Positions 35,840 to 44,279 of a stretch of 45,389 nucleotides of DNA are shown here, in pieces. The stretch's first letter is position 1. Every line of letters starts with the position of its first letter. Under the pieces are notes generated by a model. It did not search any database. It had not been told where the DNA came from and saw only the letters and a program-made list of their open reading frames with translations. Source of the stretch: Burkholderia sp. IMCC1007 (GTDB lineage: Bacteria > Pseudomonadota > Gammaproteobacteria > Burkholderiales > Burkholderiaceae); the NCBI RefSeq assembly GCF_027257875.1, contig NZ_JAPVQY010000064.1:1-45389 (forward strand), read 5' to 3'. Made by a program: the position numbers and the translations under genes.

Positions 35840-37685
35840 CGGTATGGCGCTTTCCGTGCGCGTGCGCGCGCTGCGGTTCCTTGCAGTCCTGTTGTCGCTC
35901 GTGTTCGTGCTGGGCGGCCTTTCGGTCGCGCGCGCGGCCGACGATTTCCTCGATCCGTCGGTCGCGTTCAAGTTCAGTGCGAGCGAAGCGCCGGGGCAGG
36001 TGGACGTCCGCTTCAAGGTCGCCAAAGGCTATTACCTGTACCGCGAGCGGTTCGCGTTCGCGGTGAAGGGCGGCCAGGCGACGCTCGGCGAGCCGCAATT
36101 CCCGGCCGGTCACGTGAAGTTCGATCAGACCTTCCAGAAGGAAGTCGAGACCTATCGCGACGAGGTCGTGATTCGCGTGCCCGTCAAGCAGGCGACAGGG
36201 CCGTTCGAGCTCGCGGTGACGTCGCAGGGCTGCGCCGACGAGGGCATCTGCTATCCGCCTGCCGAGCACGTCGTGAAAGTCGACGGGGCCGCGCTGGGCA
36301 CGGCCGCGTCGGCCAATGGTGCCGCGGCTTCGGGCAGCTGGTTCGACAAGGTGACGAGCGCCGATTTCGCGCAGTCGCTGCTCGAAGGGCACGGCTTCTT
36401 CACGATCGTCGCGCTGTATTTCGTCGCAGGCGTCGTGCTGAGCCTGCTGCCGTGTTCGTACCCGATGATTCCGATCGTGTCCGCAATCATCATCGGTCAG
36501 GGCACGCGCGCGACGCACGCACGCGGCTTTGCGCTGTCGCTGACCTACGTGGTCGGCATGGCGCTCGTCTATACCGTTCTCGGCATTGCAGCGGCACTGG
36601 TCGGCCAGAGCCTGGGCGCATGGTTGCAGAACCCGTGGGTGCTCGGCGCGTTCGGCGTCTTGCTCACCGCGTTTGCGGTGTCGCTGATTTCGGGCAAGGA
36701 CATCGCGATGCCTGCGCGTTGGCAGAATGGCGCGGCAGAGGCATCGAGCGCGCGCCGCGGCGGCCATTTCGCGGCGGTCGCCGCGATGGGCGCGTTGTCG
36801 GCGCTGGTCGTCGGCGCCTGCATGACGGCACCGTTGTTTGCGGTGCTCGCGTTCATCGCCCATACCGGCAACGCACTGCTCGGCGGCGCCGCGCTGTTTG
36901 CGATGGGGCTGGGCCTCGGCGTGCCGCTGCTCATCGTCGGCATCGGCGCCGGCACGGTGCTGCCGCGCGCCGGCGCATGGATGGACGGTGTGAAGGTGTT
37001 CTTCGGCATCGTCCTGCTTGCGGCCGCGTTGTGGATCGTGTGGCCCGTGCTGGCCGGCGGCCTGAAGATGGTGCTGTCGGCATTGTGGCTGCTTGTCGCT
37101 GCCGCGGCGCTGGGCCTGTTCACGCCGAATCTGGGCGTGGCCTCGATCTGGCGCCGCCTCGCCCGCGGGCTCGGCGCGGCACTCGCGATCTGGGCCGCGA
37201 CGCTGCTCGTCGGTCTCGCTGCCGGGTCGAACGATCCCGTGAAGCCGCTGGCCGTGCTCGCGTCGCGCACCGTCGCATCGGGCGACGCGTCGGCGGCCGC
37301 CGGTGCGGCCTCCGCTCAGGCCGGCGGCCCGGCATTCGCATCGGTGCGCTCCAGCGCGGAGCTCAACGCGCTGCTGAAGACGTCGGACCGGCCGGTGATG
37401 CTCGATTTCTATGCCGACTGGTGCGTGAGCTGCAAGGAGATGGAGCATCTGACGTTCACGGACGCCCGCGTGCAGGCGCGGCTCGGACAGCTGCACCTGG
37501 TGCGCGCCGACGTCACGGCGAACAATCCGGACGACCAGGCGCTGCTCAAGCGCTTCAACCTGTTCGGGCCGCCGGGGATCATCTTCTTCGATCGCAGCGG
37601 CAACGAAATCGGTCGCGTGGTCGGCTATCAGGCTGCCGAGACATTCCTGCGCAGCCTCGATCGGGCGGCAGTGCCGACGGTGTGA
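35832..37685 (+). CDS. dsbD: Thiol:disulfide interchange protein DsbD
   Basis: DsbD moves electrons from cytoplasmic thioredoxin across the inner membrane to periplasmic DsbC/DsbG and to cytochrome c thiol-reduction pathways. The 617-residue product has a signal peptide to about residue 35, an N-terminal domain with Cys pair C134/C140 (GCADEGIC), and eight or so membrane segments carrying C208 (LPCSYP) and C330 (GACMTAP). A C-terminal thioredoxin domain has C531/C534 (DWCVSCKEM). The start overlaps cutA by eight bases; an ATG at 35844 is an alternative. No clear Shine-Dalgarno is seen, suggesting coupling to cutA. Confidence 0.95.
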   Translation: MFNGMALSVRVRALRFLAVLLSLVFVLGGLSVARAADDFLDPSVAFKFSASEAPGQVDVRFKVAKGYYLYRERFAFAVKGGQATLGEPQFPAGHVKFDQTFQKEVETYRDEVVIRVPVKQATGPFELAVTSQGCADEGICYPPAEHVVKVDGAALGTAASANGAAASGSWFDKVTSADFAQSLLEGHGFFTIVALYFVAGVVLSLLPCSYPMIPIVSAIIIGQGTRATHARGFALSLTYVVGMALVYTVLGIAAALVGQSLGAWLQNPWVLGAFGVLLTAFAVSLISGKDIAMPARWQNGAAEASSARRGGHFAAVAAMGALSALVVGACMTAPLFAVLAFIAHTGNALLGGAALFAMGLGLGVPLLIVGIGAGTVLPRAGAWMDGVKVFFGIVLLAAALWIVWPVLAGGLKMVLSALWLLVAAAALGLFTPNLGVASIWRRLARGLGAALAIWAATLLVGLAAGSNDPVKPLAVLASRTVASGDASAAAGAASAQAGGPAFASVRSSAELNALLKTSDRPVMLDFYADWCVSCKEMEHLTFTDARVQARLGQLHLVRADVTANNPDDQALLKRFNLFGPPGIIFFDRSGNEIGRVVGYQAAETFLRSLDRAAVPTV

Positions 37686-37740
37686 CGCGCATTCCACGGC
37701 ATGTACCGGCGGCCTCCGCCAGTTCGGCTGATCGACACGA

Positions 37741-37782
37741 ATAAAAAACGGCGGAACACCGAAGTGTTCCGCCGTTTTTTAT
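37741..37782. terminator. Bidirectional terminator between dsbD and hemB
   Basis: A 19-bp perfect stem whose arms begin ATAAAAAACGGCGG and end CCGCCGTTTTTTAT encloses a CGAA loop. It gives a T-run on either strand, so it serves both convergent genes. Confidence 0.92.
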
Positions 37783-37803
37783 TGTGCGGGCAACGCGCCC
37801 GGC

Positions 37804-38802
37804 TTAGCGCTGCGCTTTCAGCAGGCGCGCGGCGTCGAGCGCGAAGTACGTGAGCACGCCATCGGCGCCCGCGCGCTTGAACGCGAGCAGCGATTCGAGC
37901 ACGACCTTGTCGTGGTCGAGCCAGCCGTTCATCGCGGCGGCCTTCAGCATCGCGTATTCGCCGCTCACCTGGTACACGTAGGTCGGGAAGCGGAACTCGT
38001 CCTTCACGCGGCGCACGATGTCGAGATACGGCATGCCGGGCTTGACCATCACCATGTCGGCGCCTTCGTCGATGTCGAGGCGCACCTCGCGCAGCGCTTC
38101 GTCGCTGTTCGCCGGATCCATCTGGTAGGTCATCTTGTTGCCCTTGCCCAGATTGGACGCCGAGCCGACCGCGTCGCGGAACGGACCGTAGAATGCCGAC
38201 GCGAACTTGGCCGAGTAGGCCATGATCCGCGTATGGATATGGCCGTCGCTTTCCAGCATTTCGCGCACCGCGCCGATCCGGCCGTCCATCATGTCCGACG
38301 GCGCGACGATGTCGACGCCGGCCTCGGCCTGCGCACACGCCTGATCGACCAGGATTTCGATGGTCTCGTCGTTGATCACGTAGCCGTTTTCGTCGAGCAC
38401 GCCGTCCTGGCCGTGGCTCGTGTACGGGTCGAGCGCGACGTCGGTCAGCACGCCGAGCTCGGGGAAGCGCTTTTTCAGCTCGCGCACGGCGCGCGGGATC
38501 AGGCCTTCCGGATTGGCTGCCTCGCGGCCGTCAGGCGTCTTCAGCGACGGCTCGATGGCCGGGAACAGCGACAGCACGGGCACACCGAGCTCGACGCACT
38601 GCTCGGCGACGTGCATCAGCAGATCGACCGACACGCGCTCGACGCCGGGCATCGACGGCACGGGCTGCCGTTCGTTGGTGCCTTCGACGACGAACACCGG
38701 GTAGATCAGGTCATCAGTGGTCAGGCGGTTTTCGCGCATCAGGCGCCGGGAGAAGTCGTCGCGGCGCATCCGGCGCGGACGGTGAAGCGGATGGAAGCTC
38801 AT
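37804..38802 (-). CDS. hemB: Delta-aminolevulinic acid dehydratase (porphobilinogen synthase)
   Basis: HemB joins two 5-aminolevulinate molecules into porphobilinogen, the first common pyrrole of heme. The 332-residue product carries the two active-site lysines, K199 (SAKFASAFYGPF) and K254 (VKPGMPYLD). Where zinc-dependent enzymes have a Cys cluster, this one reads DVALDPYTSHGQDG, the Asp-type site seen in Pseudomonas-like magnesium-responsive enzymes. No strong Shine-Dalgarno precedes the ATG. It lies downstream of engB on the same strand, with a divergently transcribed small RNA in the gap. Confidence 0.96.
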   Translation of the reverse strand: MSFHPLHRPRRMRRDDFSRRLMRENRLTTDDLIYPVFVVEGTNERQPVPSMPGVERVSVDLLMHVAEQCVELGVPVLSLFPAIEPSLKTPDGREAANPEGLIPRAVRELKKRFPELGVLTDVALDPYTSHGQDGVLDENGYVINDETIEILVDQACAQAEAGVDIVAPSDMMDGRIGAVREMLESDGHIHTRIMAYSAKFASAFYGPFRDAVGSASNLGKGNKMTYQMDPANSDEALREVRLDIDEGADMVMVKPGMPYLDIVRRVKDEFRFPTYVYQVSGEYAMLKAAAMNGWLDHDKVVLESLLAFKRAGADGVLTYFALDAARLLKAQR

Positions 38803-38872
38803 GGCGATTTGGCAGAAATCAGGGCAAGAAGAACCTTACGGAACCCTTAGGTCATTTTCGAGACCGTTGGTA

Positions 38873-38878
38873 TATGAT
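38873..38878 (+). promoter_or_regulatory. -10 element of the anti-hemB-type RNA
   Basis: TATGAT, five of six to TATAAT, is placed so that transcription would begin near 38885. No good -35 is present at normal spacing, so the promoter call is moderate. Confidence 0.5.
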
Positions 38879-38884
38879 AGCGAT

Positions 38885-38989
38885 CGAGCGGCACGCGTCG
38901 CGCGCTGCTCCCCGCTTCTCCTCCCTGAGCGGGTGCCTGTCGTTTTTCGATTAGGCTGTTTGACCCGCCGTTCAACGGCGGGTTTTTTT
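38885..38989 (+). ncRNA. Small RNA of the anti-hemB type
   Basis: The region is divergent from hemB and resembles the published anti-hemB RNA motif of Burkholderia: two stem-loops followed by a terminator. Stem 1 is GAGCGGC/GCTGCTC (38886-38910). Stem 2 is CCCGCT/AGCGGG (38911-38933) with an 11-base pyrimidine-rich loop TCTCCTCCCTG. The terminator follows at 38963-38989. Motif membership is from memory of its description and genomic position; a covariance search was not run. The 5' end is inferred from the -10. It is opposite any engB-hemB readthrough transcript. Confidence 0.75.
38963..38989 (+). terminator. Intrinsic terminator of the anti-hemB-type RNA
   Basis: ACCCGCCG pairs with CGGCGGGT around a small TTCAA loop, followed by seven T on the plus strand. 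There is no T-run on the minus strand, so it faces the small RNA and not engB. Confidence 0.88.
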
Positions 38990-39022
38990 ATGAGCCGGCC
39001 GAATTCGCAGGCACCGTCAGGC

Positions 39023-39048
39023 GCGCACGGCCACACCCGGCCGCGCGC
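39023..39048. promoter_or_regulatory. GC-rich hairpin just past the engB stop
   Basis: GCGCACGGCC pairs with GGCCGCGCGC (one wobble) around ACACCC, seven bases downstream of the engB stop on the minus strand. No T-run follows on that strand, so engB transcripts may continue toward hemB. Confidence 0.35.
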
Positions 39049-39055
39049 TGTCCGG

Positions 39056-39715
39056 TCATTGTGCTACAGGCTCGCTTTTTTCGTCGGCGACGGACGGCCG
39101 CACCCAGCTTTCGATCAGTTCGTGCGCCTCGTCGAGCCCGACGCGCTTCATCGCCGAGAACAGCTGGACGGTCAGCTTGCCCTGCACGCCCTGGTCGCGA
39201 TACGCGTCGAGCCCCTTTTGCGTGGTTCGCAGCGCGTTGATGCTTTCTTGCCGCGTCAATTTGTCGCACTTCGTCAGCAGCGTATGGATCGGCTTGCCGG
39301 TCGGCGTGAACCACTCGATCATCCGGCGATCGAGATCGGTCAGCGGGCGACGCGAATCCATCATCAGGATCAGGCCGCAGAGTTGCGAACGGGTCGCCAG
39401 ATACGACGACAGCAGCATTTCCCAGTGGGCCTTCGCGGCCCCCGGCACTTCCGCGTAGCCGTAGCCGGGCAGGTCGACCAGGTTCGCGACGGGCTCGGCG
39501 GCCGGGCCGACGGAGAAGTAGTTGATGTGCTGCGTGCGGCCGGGCGTCTTCGACGCGAAGGCGAGCCGCTTCTGGTTGCACAGCACGTTGATCGCCGTCG
39601 ATTTGCCGGCATTCGAGCGGCCGGCGAATGCGATTTCCGGTTGCACCGTCGGCGGCAGGTCGCGCAGATGGTTGACGGTCGTGTAGAAGCGGGCTTGATG
39701 GAGCAAAAAGGCCAT
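39056..39715 (-). CDS. engB: Ribosome biogenesis GTPase EngB (YihA/YsxC)
   Basis: EngB is an essential small GTPase for late 50S assembly. The ATG at 39715 gives 219 residues beginning MAFLLHQARFYTTVNHLRDLP. The motifs are G1 GRSNAGKST, a TPGRTQHINYF switch, G3 DLPGYGYA and G4 TKCDKL. Frames extended upstream to 39949 add non-conserved residues and run into the cytochrome gene's 5' end. No Shine-Dalgarno is visible upstream of the ATG. It lies upstream of hemB on the same strand and diverges from the cytochrome gene. Confidence 0.93.
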   Translation of the reverse strand: MAFLLHQARFYTTVNHLRDLPPTVQPEIAFAGRSNAGKSTAINVLCNQKRLAFASKTPGRTQHINYFSVGPAAEPVANLVDLPGYGYAEVPGAAKAHWEMLLSSYLATRSQLCGLILMMDSRRPLTDLDRRMIEWFTPTGKPIHTLLTKCDKLTRQESINALRTTQKGLDAYRDQGVQGKLTVQLFSAMKRVGLDEAHELIESWVRPSVADEKSEPVAQ

Positions 39716-39797
39716 GGGGGGAACCGGTGGGACGGGCGGCGCGAGCCGCTTGGTGGAGGCGGGGTAGCCCCGATAGGCGCGGGAGCTTTCAGCGCGA

Positions 39798-39809
39798 TAT
39801 TGTACAATA
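39798..39809. promoter_or_regulatory. 12-bp palindrome between engB and the cytochrome gene
   Basis: TATTGTACAATA is a perfect palindrome in the divergent 217-base gap. It offers a -10-like TACAAT on both strands, but neither side has a convincing -35. It may be a paired -10 region or an operator. Confidence 0.35.
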
Positions 39810-39932
39810 CGCCGGTTTTGCCGCAGGGCTGCAGGCGCCTGCCTCGCGCTTTTATGTAGCTTCTGCGGTAGACTGGTCGACGTCGTTTTTTGCAGAACCT
39901 CTAATTCCCACAAGACGAAACAGGGTGTGCGA

Positions 39933-40586
39933 ATGAATCGACTGTGCAAGTCTCTGATGGTGCTTCAGGTTGCAGCAGGGTTCGTAGGTTTCGTGGCGGA
40001 GGCAAAAGCGGCGGATGCGGCAAAGCCGGATCTGGACCGCGGCAAGGCGATTGCCGGGCAGGTTTGCGCGTCGTGTCACGGCGCCGACGGCAACAGCGCG
40101 TCGGGCAGTTTCCCGAAACTCGCCGGCCAGCATCCCGAATATCTGGTCAAGCAGCTGAACGACTTCAAGACCCAGCCGGGCGCGAAGGGGCCGGCGCGGA
40201 CCAACGCGGTGATGGTCGGGTTCGCGAGCGCGTTGAGCGCGGCCGACATGCGTAGCGTTGCCGCGTATTACGGGTCGCAGACGATGAAGGTCGGTGCGGC
40301 ACGCGATGCGGCGACCGTGCCGATCGGCCAGAAGATTTACCGCGGCGGCATCGCGGAAAAGGGCGTGCCCGCGTGCGCGAGCTGCCACGGGCCGACGGGC
40401 CAGGGGATGCCGGTCCAGTACCCGCGCCTGTCGGGGCAATGGGCGGATTACACCGTTACCCAGTTGACCGCGTTCCAGCAGGGTGTCGGTGCGCGCAACA
40501 ACAACGACGCGATGCATCAGATCGCGTCGCGTCTGTCGGACACCGAGATCAAGGCCGTCGCCGATTACATCGCCGGCCTGCATTGA
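39933..40586 (+). CDS. Di-heme cytochrome c (c4-like)
   Basis: The 217-residue product is a periplasmic electron carrier of the cytochrome c4 type. It has a Sec-type signal ending near residue 27 (VAEAKA-AD) and two heme-binding CASCH motifs at residues 45-49 and 148-152, one per domain. Downstream Met residues could act as axial ligands (for example GMPVQYPRLSGQ). GTG codons at 39925 and 39927 are less likely starts. AGGG precedes the ATG. A terminator follows, then resB and ccsB, which would help mature it. Confidence 0.92.
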   Translation: MNRLCKSLMVLQVAAGFVGFVAEAKAADAAKPDLDRGKAIAGQVCASCHGADGNSASGSFPKLAGQHPEYLVKQLNDFKTQPGAKGPARTNAVMVGFASALSAADMRSVAAYYGSQTMKVGAARDAATVPIGQKIYRGGIAEKGVPACASCHGPTGQGMPVQYPRLSGQWADYTVTQLTAFQQGVGARNNNDAMHQIASRLSDTEIKAVADYIAGLH

Positions 40587-40644
40587 ACGGTCCGTCGCGG
40601 ATGCAGTGACCGGGCGCCCGCAGGGCGGCCGGAGTCAGAACAAG

Positions 40645-40689
40645 AAAAGGGTGGGGCGCCGCGTGCTTGCGGCCGCCTTGCCCTTTTTT
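40645..40689 (+). terminator. Terminator after the cytochrome gene
   Basis: AAAAGGG pairs with CCCTTTT at the base, with a GC-rich inner hairpin (GCGCCGC/GCGGCCGC region), followed by a run of T. It separates the cytochrome gene from resB, ending 20 bases before the resB ATG. Confidence 0.72.
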
Positions 40690-40708
40690 GTTGTCAGTCG
40701 GAGTTTGA

Positions 40709-42925
40709 ATGAGCGTTACCACGTCGGGGTTGCAGTCGAAGTCTGGTCAGAGTGCGTCCAAACGCGCGGTCGAGCTGGTGAGCTCGATGCGCTTCGCGAT
40801 TGCGCTGCTGGTGGTGTTGTCGATCGCCAGCATCATCGGCACGGTCCTGACCCAGGACGATCCGTATCCGAACTACGTGAACCAGTTCGGGCCGTTCTGG
40901 GCGGACATCTTCCGCGCGCTGGGCCTGTACAACGTGTACAGCGCGTGGTGGTTCATGCTGATCCTGATCTTCCTCGTCGCGTCGATCTCGCTGTGCGTGA
41001 TCCGCAACGCGCCGAAGATGCTCGCCGATGCGAAGAGCTGGAAGGACAAGGTCCGTGAAGGCAGCCTGCGCGCGTTCCATCACAAGGCCGAATACACGGC
41101 GTCCGGCACGCGTGCGACCGTGGCCGCCACGCTCGCCGCGTTCGTCACCAAGGCCGGCTACAAGCACGTCGTGCGCGAAACCGACGGCGCGACGCTGATC
41201 TCCGCGAAGCGCGGCGCGCTGACGAAGTGGGGCTACATCTCCGCCCACCTTGCCATCATCGTGATCTGTATCGGCGGCCTGCTCGACAGCAACCTGCCGA
41301 TCAAATTCCAGATGTGGATGTTCGGCAAGAGCCCCGTCAACACCAGCGCGACGATCAGCGATATCTCGGCCGACCACCGTCTGTCCACGTCGAACCCGAC
41401 GTTCCGCGGCTACGCATGGGTGCCGGAAGGGCAGTTCGTGTCGACCGCGATCCTGAATCAGCCGAGCGGCTCGCTGATCCAGGACCTGCCGTTCTCGATC
41501 CAGCTCAACAAGTTCATCGTCGACTACTACACGACCGGGATGCCGAAGCTCTTCGCGAGCGACATCGTCGTGATCGATCGCGAGACGGGCCAGAAGATCC
41601 CGGCGCGCGTCGAGGTCAACAAGCCGTTCACGTACAAGGGCGTGTCGATCTACCAGTCGAGCTTCCAGGACGGCGGCTCGCAGATGCAGATGACGGCCTA
41701 CCCGATGACGGGCGACAACGCGAAGACGTTCGCGGTGAAGGGCACGATCGGCAGTTCGGCCCCGCTGCAGATGCCGGGCAGCGACGGCGACACCATCGAG
41801 TTCGCCGACTTCCGCGCGATCAACGTCGAGAACATGGCCGACGCGAGCGGCAAGCCGGACGTGCGCGGCGTCGCGAAGACGGAGACGCTGAAGGAAGTGT
41901 TCGACGACCGGCTCGGCTCGGGCGCGAAGACGTCGAAGCCGATGCAGCTCCACAACATCGGGCCGTCGGTGCAGTACAAGATTCGCGGCAAGGACGGCCA
42001 GGCGCGCGAGTTCAACAACTACATGCTGCCCGTCGACATGGGCGGCGCGCGCGTGTTCCTCGCCGGTGTGCGCGCGAGCCCGAACGATCCGTTCCGCTAC
42101 ATGCGCATTCCGGCCGACAGCGAGGATTCGATCGGCGAATGGATGCGCCTGCGCGCCGCGCTCGAGGATCCGGCCGTGCGCGCCGAAGCCGCCGCGCGCT
42201 TCGCGCAGCGTTCGCTGCCGGGCACCGACGCATCGCTGCGTACGCGCCTGCAGGACAGCGCATCGAAAGTCCTGACCCTGTTTGCGGCAAGCGACGACAG
42301 CGTCGGCCGCGGCGCCGACGGCCAGCCGATCGGCGGCTTCCAGGCGGTCGCCACGTTCATCGACCGTTCGGTGCCGAAGGGCGAGCAGGAAAAGGCGGCA
42401 AGCCTTTTGCTGCGCATGCTCGAGGGCTCGATGTGGGAGGTCTGGCAGATCGCGCGCGAGCGTGCCGGCGAGCCGCCCGCGCAGCAGGGCAGCGACACGG
42501 TGCGCTTCGTGCAGAACGCGATCAATGCACTATCGGACAGCTTTTTGTATGGATCGCCGGTCTATTTGCAGCTTGACTCATTCAAGCAGGTGCAAGCTTC
42601 GGTATTTCAGTTGACGCGCGCACCGGGCAAGAATCTGGTGTATCTTGGCAGCCTCCTGTTGGTCGCCGGCATCTTCTCGATGTTCTACGTGCGCGAGCGG
42701 CGCCTCTGGTTCTGGCTCAAGGATGCAGGCTCCGGCGTCGATGTGGTGATGGCGATGTCCACAGCCCGCAAGACCTTCGATTTCGAGAAAGAATTCGTGC
42801 AGACGCGCGACGCGGCCGGCGCCGCCTTGCGCGCCGCACCCCGCGATGCCGCGCCCGCCGGCGCGACCGCGACTGCCCGTCCGCCCGCCGGCGACGGTTC
42901 TGATTCCGAGAATTCCACCCGGTAA
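40709..42925 (+). CDS. resB: Cytochrome c biogenesis protein ResB (Ccs1)
   Basis: ResB forms, with CcsB/CcsA, the System II synthase that exports heme and joins it to apocytochrome c. The 738-residue product has membrane segments near residues 28-47, 80-98 and 175-195, a very large periplasmic region, and a last segment near residue 645 (NLVYLGSLLLVAGIFSMFYV). This matches ResB topology. A Pro/Ala-rich tail follows. CGGAG lies upstream of the ATG. ccsB starts four bases after the stop, so the two are coupled. Confidence 0.94.
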   Translation: MSVTTSGLQSKSGQSASKRAVELVSSMRFAIALLVVLSIASIIGTVLTQDDPYPNYVNQFGPFWADIFRALGLYNVYSAWWFMLILIFLVASISLCVIRNAPKMLADAKSWKDKVREGSLRAFHHKAEYTASGTRATVAATLAAFVTKAGYKHVVRETDGATLISAKRGALTKWGYISAHLAIIVICIGGLLDSNLPIKFQMWMFGKSPVNTSATISDISADHRLSTSNPTFRGYAWVPEGQFVSTAILNQPSGSLIQDLPFSIQLNKFIVDYYTTGMPKLFASDIVVIDRETGQKIPARVEVNKPFTYKGVSIYQSSFQDGGSQMQMTAYPMTGDNAKTFAVKGTIGSSAPLQMPGSDGDTIEFADFRAINVENMADASGKPDVRGVAKTETLKEVFDDRLGSGAKTSKPMQLHNIGPSVQYKIRGKDGQAREFNNYMLPVDMGGARVFLAGVRASPNDPFRYMRIPADSEDSIGEWMRLRAALEDPAVRAEAAARFAQRSLPGTDASLRTRLQDSASKVLTLFAASDDSVGRGADGQPIGGFQAVATFIDRSVPKGEQEKAASLLLRMLEGSMWEVWQIARERAGEPPAQQGSDTVRFVQNAINALSDSFLYGSPVYLQLDSFKQVQASVFQLTRAPGKNLVYLGSLLLVAGIFSMFYVRERRLWFWLKDAGSGVDVVMAMSTARKTFDFEKEFVQTRDAAGAALRAAPRDAAPAGATATARPPAGDGSDSENSTR

Positions 42926-42929
42926 CATC

Positions 42930-44120
42930 ATGGATCTCACTCAAGTTTCCTCTTCCCGTTCGGGGCCTGGCCAGGCTCCGATTTCGGCGCCGTTGTTCGA
43001 CGACCGTCCGTTCCTCGCCCGCCTGTCGCTGCTCGACTGGCTGTTCGCCCTGGCACTCGTGGTAGGCGCGGGCTATGCGTTCGTGCACTACAACGAGCAC
43101 ATGAATTACTACGACAAGGCGGTGATGATCGGCACCGTGCCGGCGCTCGTCGTGCTCGGCTGGCGCTGGAAGCCCGCGCGGCTGCTGATGGCGTCGATCG
43201 CCGTGCTGTCGCTGCTGTCGATCCAGATCTATCAGGGCGATCTCGCGCGCGCCGATGCGGCGTTCTTCCTGAAGTACTTCCTGTCGAGCCAGTCCGCGAT
43301 CCTGTGGATGAGCGCGCTGTTCGTGCTCGCGACGATCTTCTACTGGATCGGCCTGCTCGCACGCTCGCCGTCGGGCTCGGCGATCGGCCAGAAGCTCACG
43401 TGGGTCGCGGTGCTGATGGGCTTCACCGGGCTGATGGTGCGCTGGTACGAGTCCTACCTGATCGGCGCCGACGTCGGACACATCCCGGTGTCGAATCTGT
43501 ATGAAGTGTTCGTACTGTTCAGCCTGATCACCGCGCTGCTGTATCTGTACTACGAAGGCCACTACGGCACGCGTGCGCTCGGCGCGTTCGTGCTGCTGGT
43601 GATCAGCGCCGCCGTCGGCTTCCTGATGTGGTACTCGGTTGCGCGCGATGCGCAGCAGATCCAGCCGCTCGTGCCGGCGCTGCAGAGCTGGTGGATGAAG
43701 ATCCACGTGCCGGCGAACTTCATCGGCTACGGCAGCTTCGCGCTGTCGGCGATGGTGTCGGTCGCGTACCTGATGAAGGAGCGTGGCGTGCTCGCCGATC
43801 GTCTGCCGACGCTCGAGGTGCTCGACGACGTGATGTACAAGTCGATCGCGGTCGGTTTCGCGTTCTTCACGATCGCGACGATCCTCGGCGCGCTGTGGGC
43901 CGCCGAAGCATGGGGCGGCTACTGGAGCTGGGACCCGAAGGAAACCTGGGCGCTGATCGTGTGGCTCAACTATGCGGCATGGCTGCACATGCGCCTGATG
44001 AAGGGCCTGCGTGGCACGGTCGCCGCATGGTGGGCGCTCACGGGCCTGCTCGTGACGACGTTCGCGTTCCTCGGCGTCAACATGTTCCTGTCCGGGCTGC
44101 ACAGCTACGGCAAGCTGTAA
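42930..44120 (+). CDS. ccsB: Cytochrome c biogenesis protein CcsB (CcsA/ResC family)
   Basis: CcsB is the multi-spanning partner of ResB that handles heme in System II. The ATG at 42930 gives 396 residues; the family's tryptophan-rich WWD motif is WGGYWSWDPKETWALIVW at about residue 328. Conserved histidines occur near HIPVSNLYE (about residue 184) and in YAAWLHMR after WWD. About eight membrane helices are predicted by eye. A frame extended upstream to 42846 overlaps resB and is not conserved. A terminator follows. Confidence 0.94.
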   Translation: MDLTQVSSSRSGPGQAPISAPLFDDRPFLARLSLLDWLFALALVVGAGYAFVHYNEHMNYYDKAVMIGTVPALVVLGWRWKPARLLMASIAVLSLLSIQIYQGDLARADAAFFLKYFLSSQSAILWMSALFVLATIFYWIGLLARSPSGSAIGQKLTWVAVLMGFTGLMVRWYESYLIGADVGHIPVSNLYEVFVLFSLITALLYLYYEGHYGTRALGAFVLLVISAAVGFLMWYSVARDAQQIQPLVPALQSWWMKIHVPANFIGYGSFALSAMVSVAYLMKERGVLADRLPTLEVLDDVMYKSIAVGFAFFTIATILGALWAAEAWGGYWSWDPKETWALIVWLNYAAWLHMRLMKGLRGTVAAWWALTGLLVTTFAFLGVNMFLSGLHSYGKL

Positions 44121-44147
44121 GATTTCCGATGCTGGTCCGACAAACGA

Positions 44148-44179
44148 CCGCCGGCGCACTGCGTGCCCGGCGGTTTTTC
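44148..44179 (+). terminator. Intrinsic terminator after ccsB
   Basis: ACCGCCGG pairs with CCGGCGGT, continuing inward as GCAC/GTGC around TGC past one bulged C, followed by five T. It ends the resB-ccsB unit. Confidence 0.9.
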
Positions 44180-44279
44180 TTTGGTAACGAGCGGGCGGCC
44201 CACGCGTCGAACGGCGCATGACGGGCCGGGTCGAACGCTCATGAAGCATGCGCGCCGCGCACGCACGAGGAGCCGCACG

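Noticed and set aside
35724..37697. Minus-strand frame opposite dsbD
   Set aside because: Shadow frame; dsbD has signal peptide, paired Cys motifs and thioredoxin domain on the plus strand.
39716..39949. N-terminal extension of engB up to 39949
   Set aside because: The extra residues are Pro/Lys-rich and not conserved, and the frame would run over the promoter region and start of the cytochrome gene.
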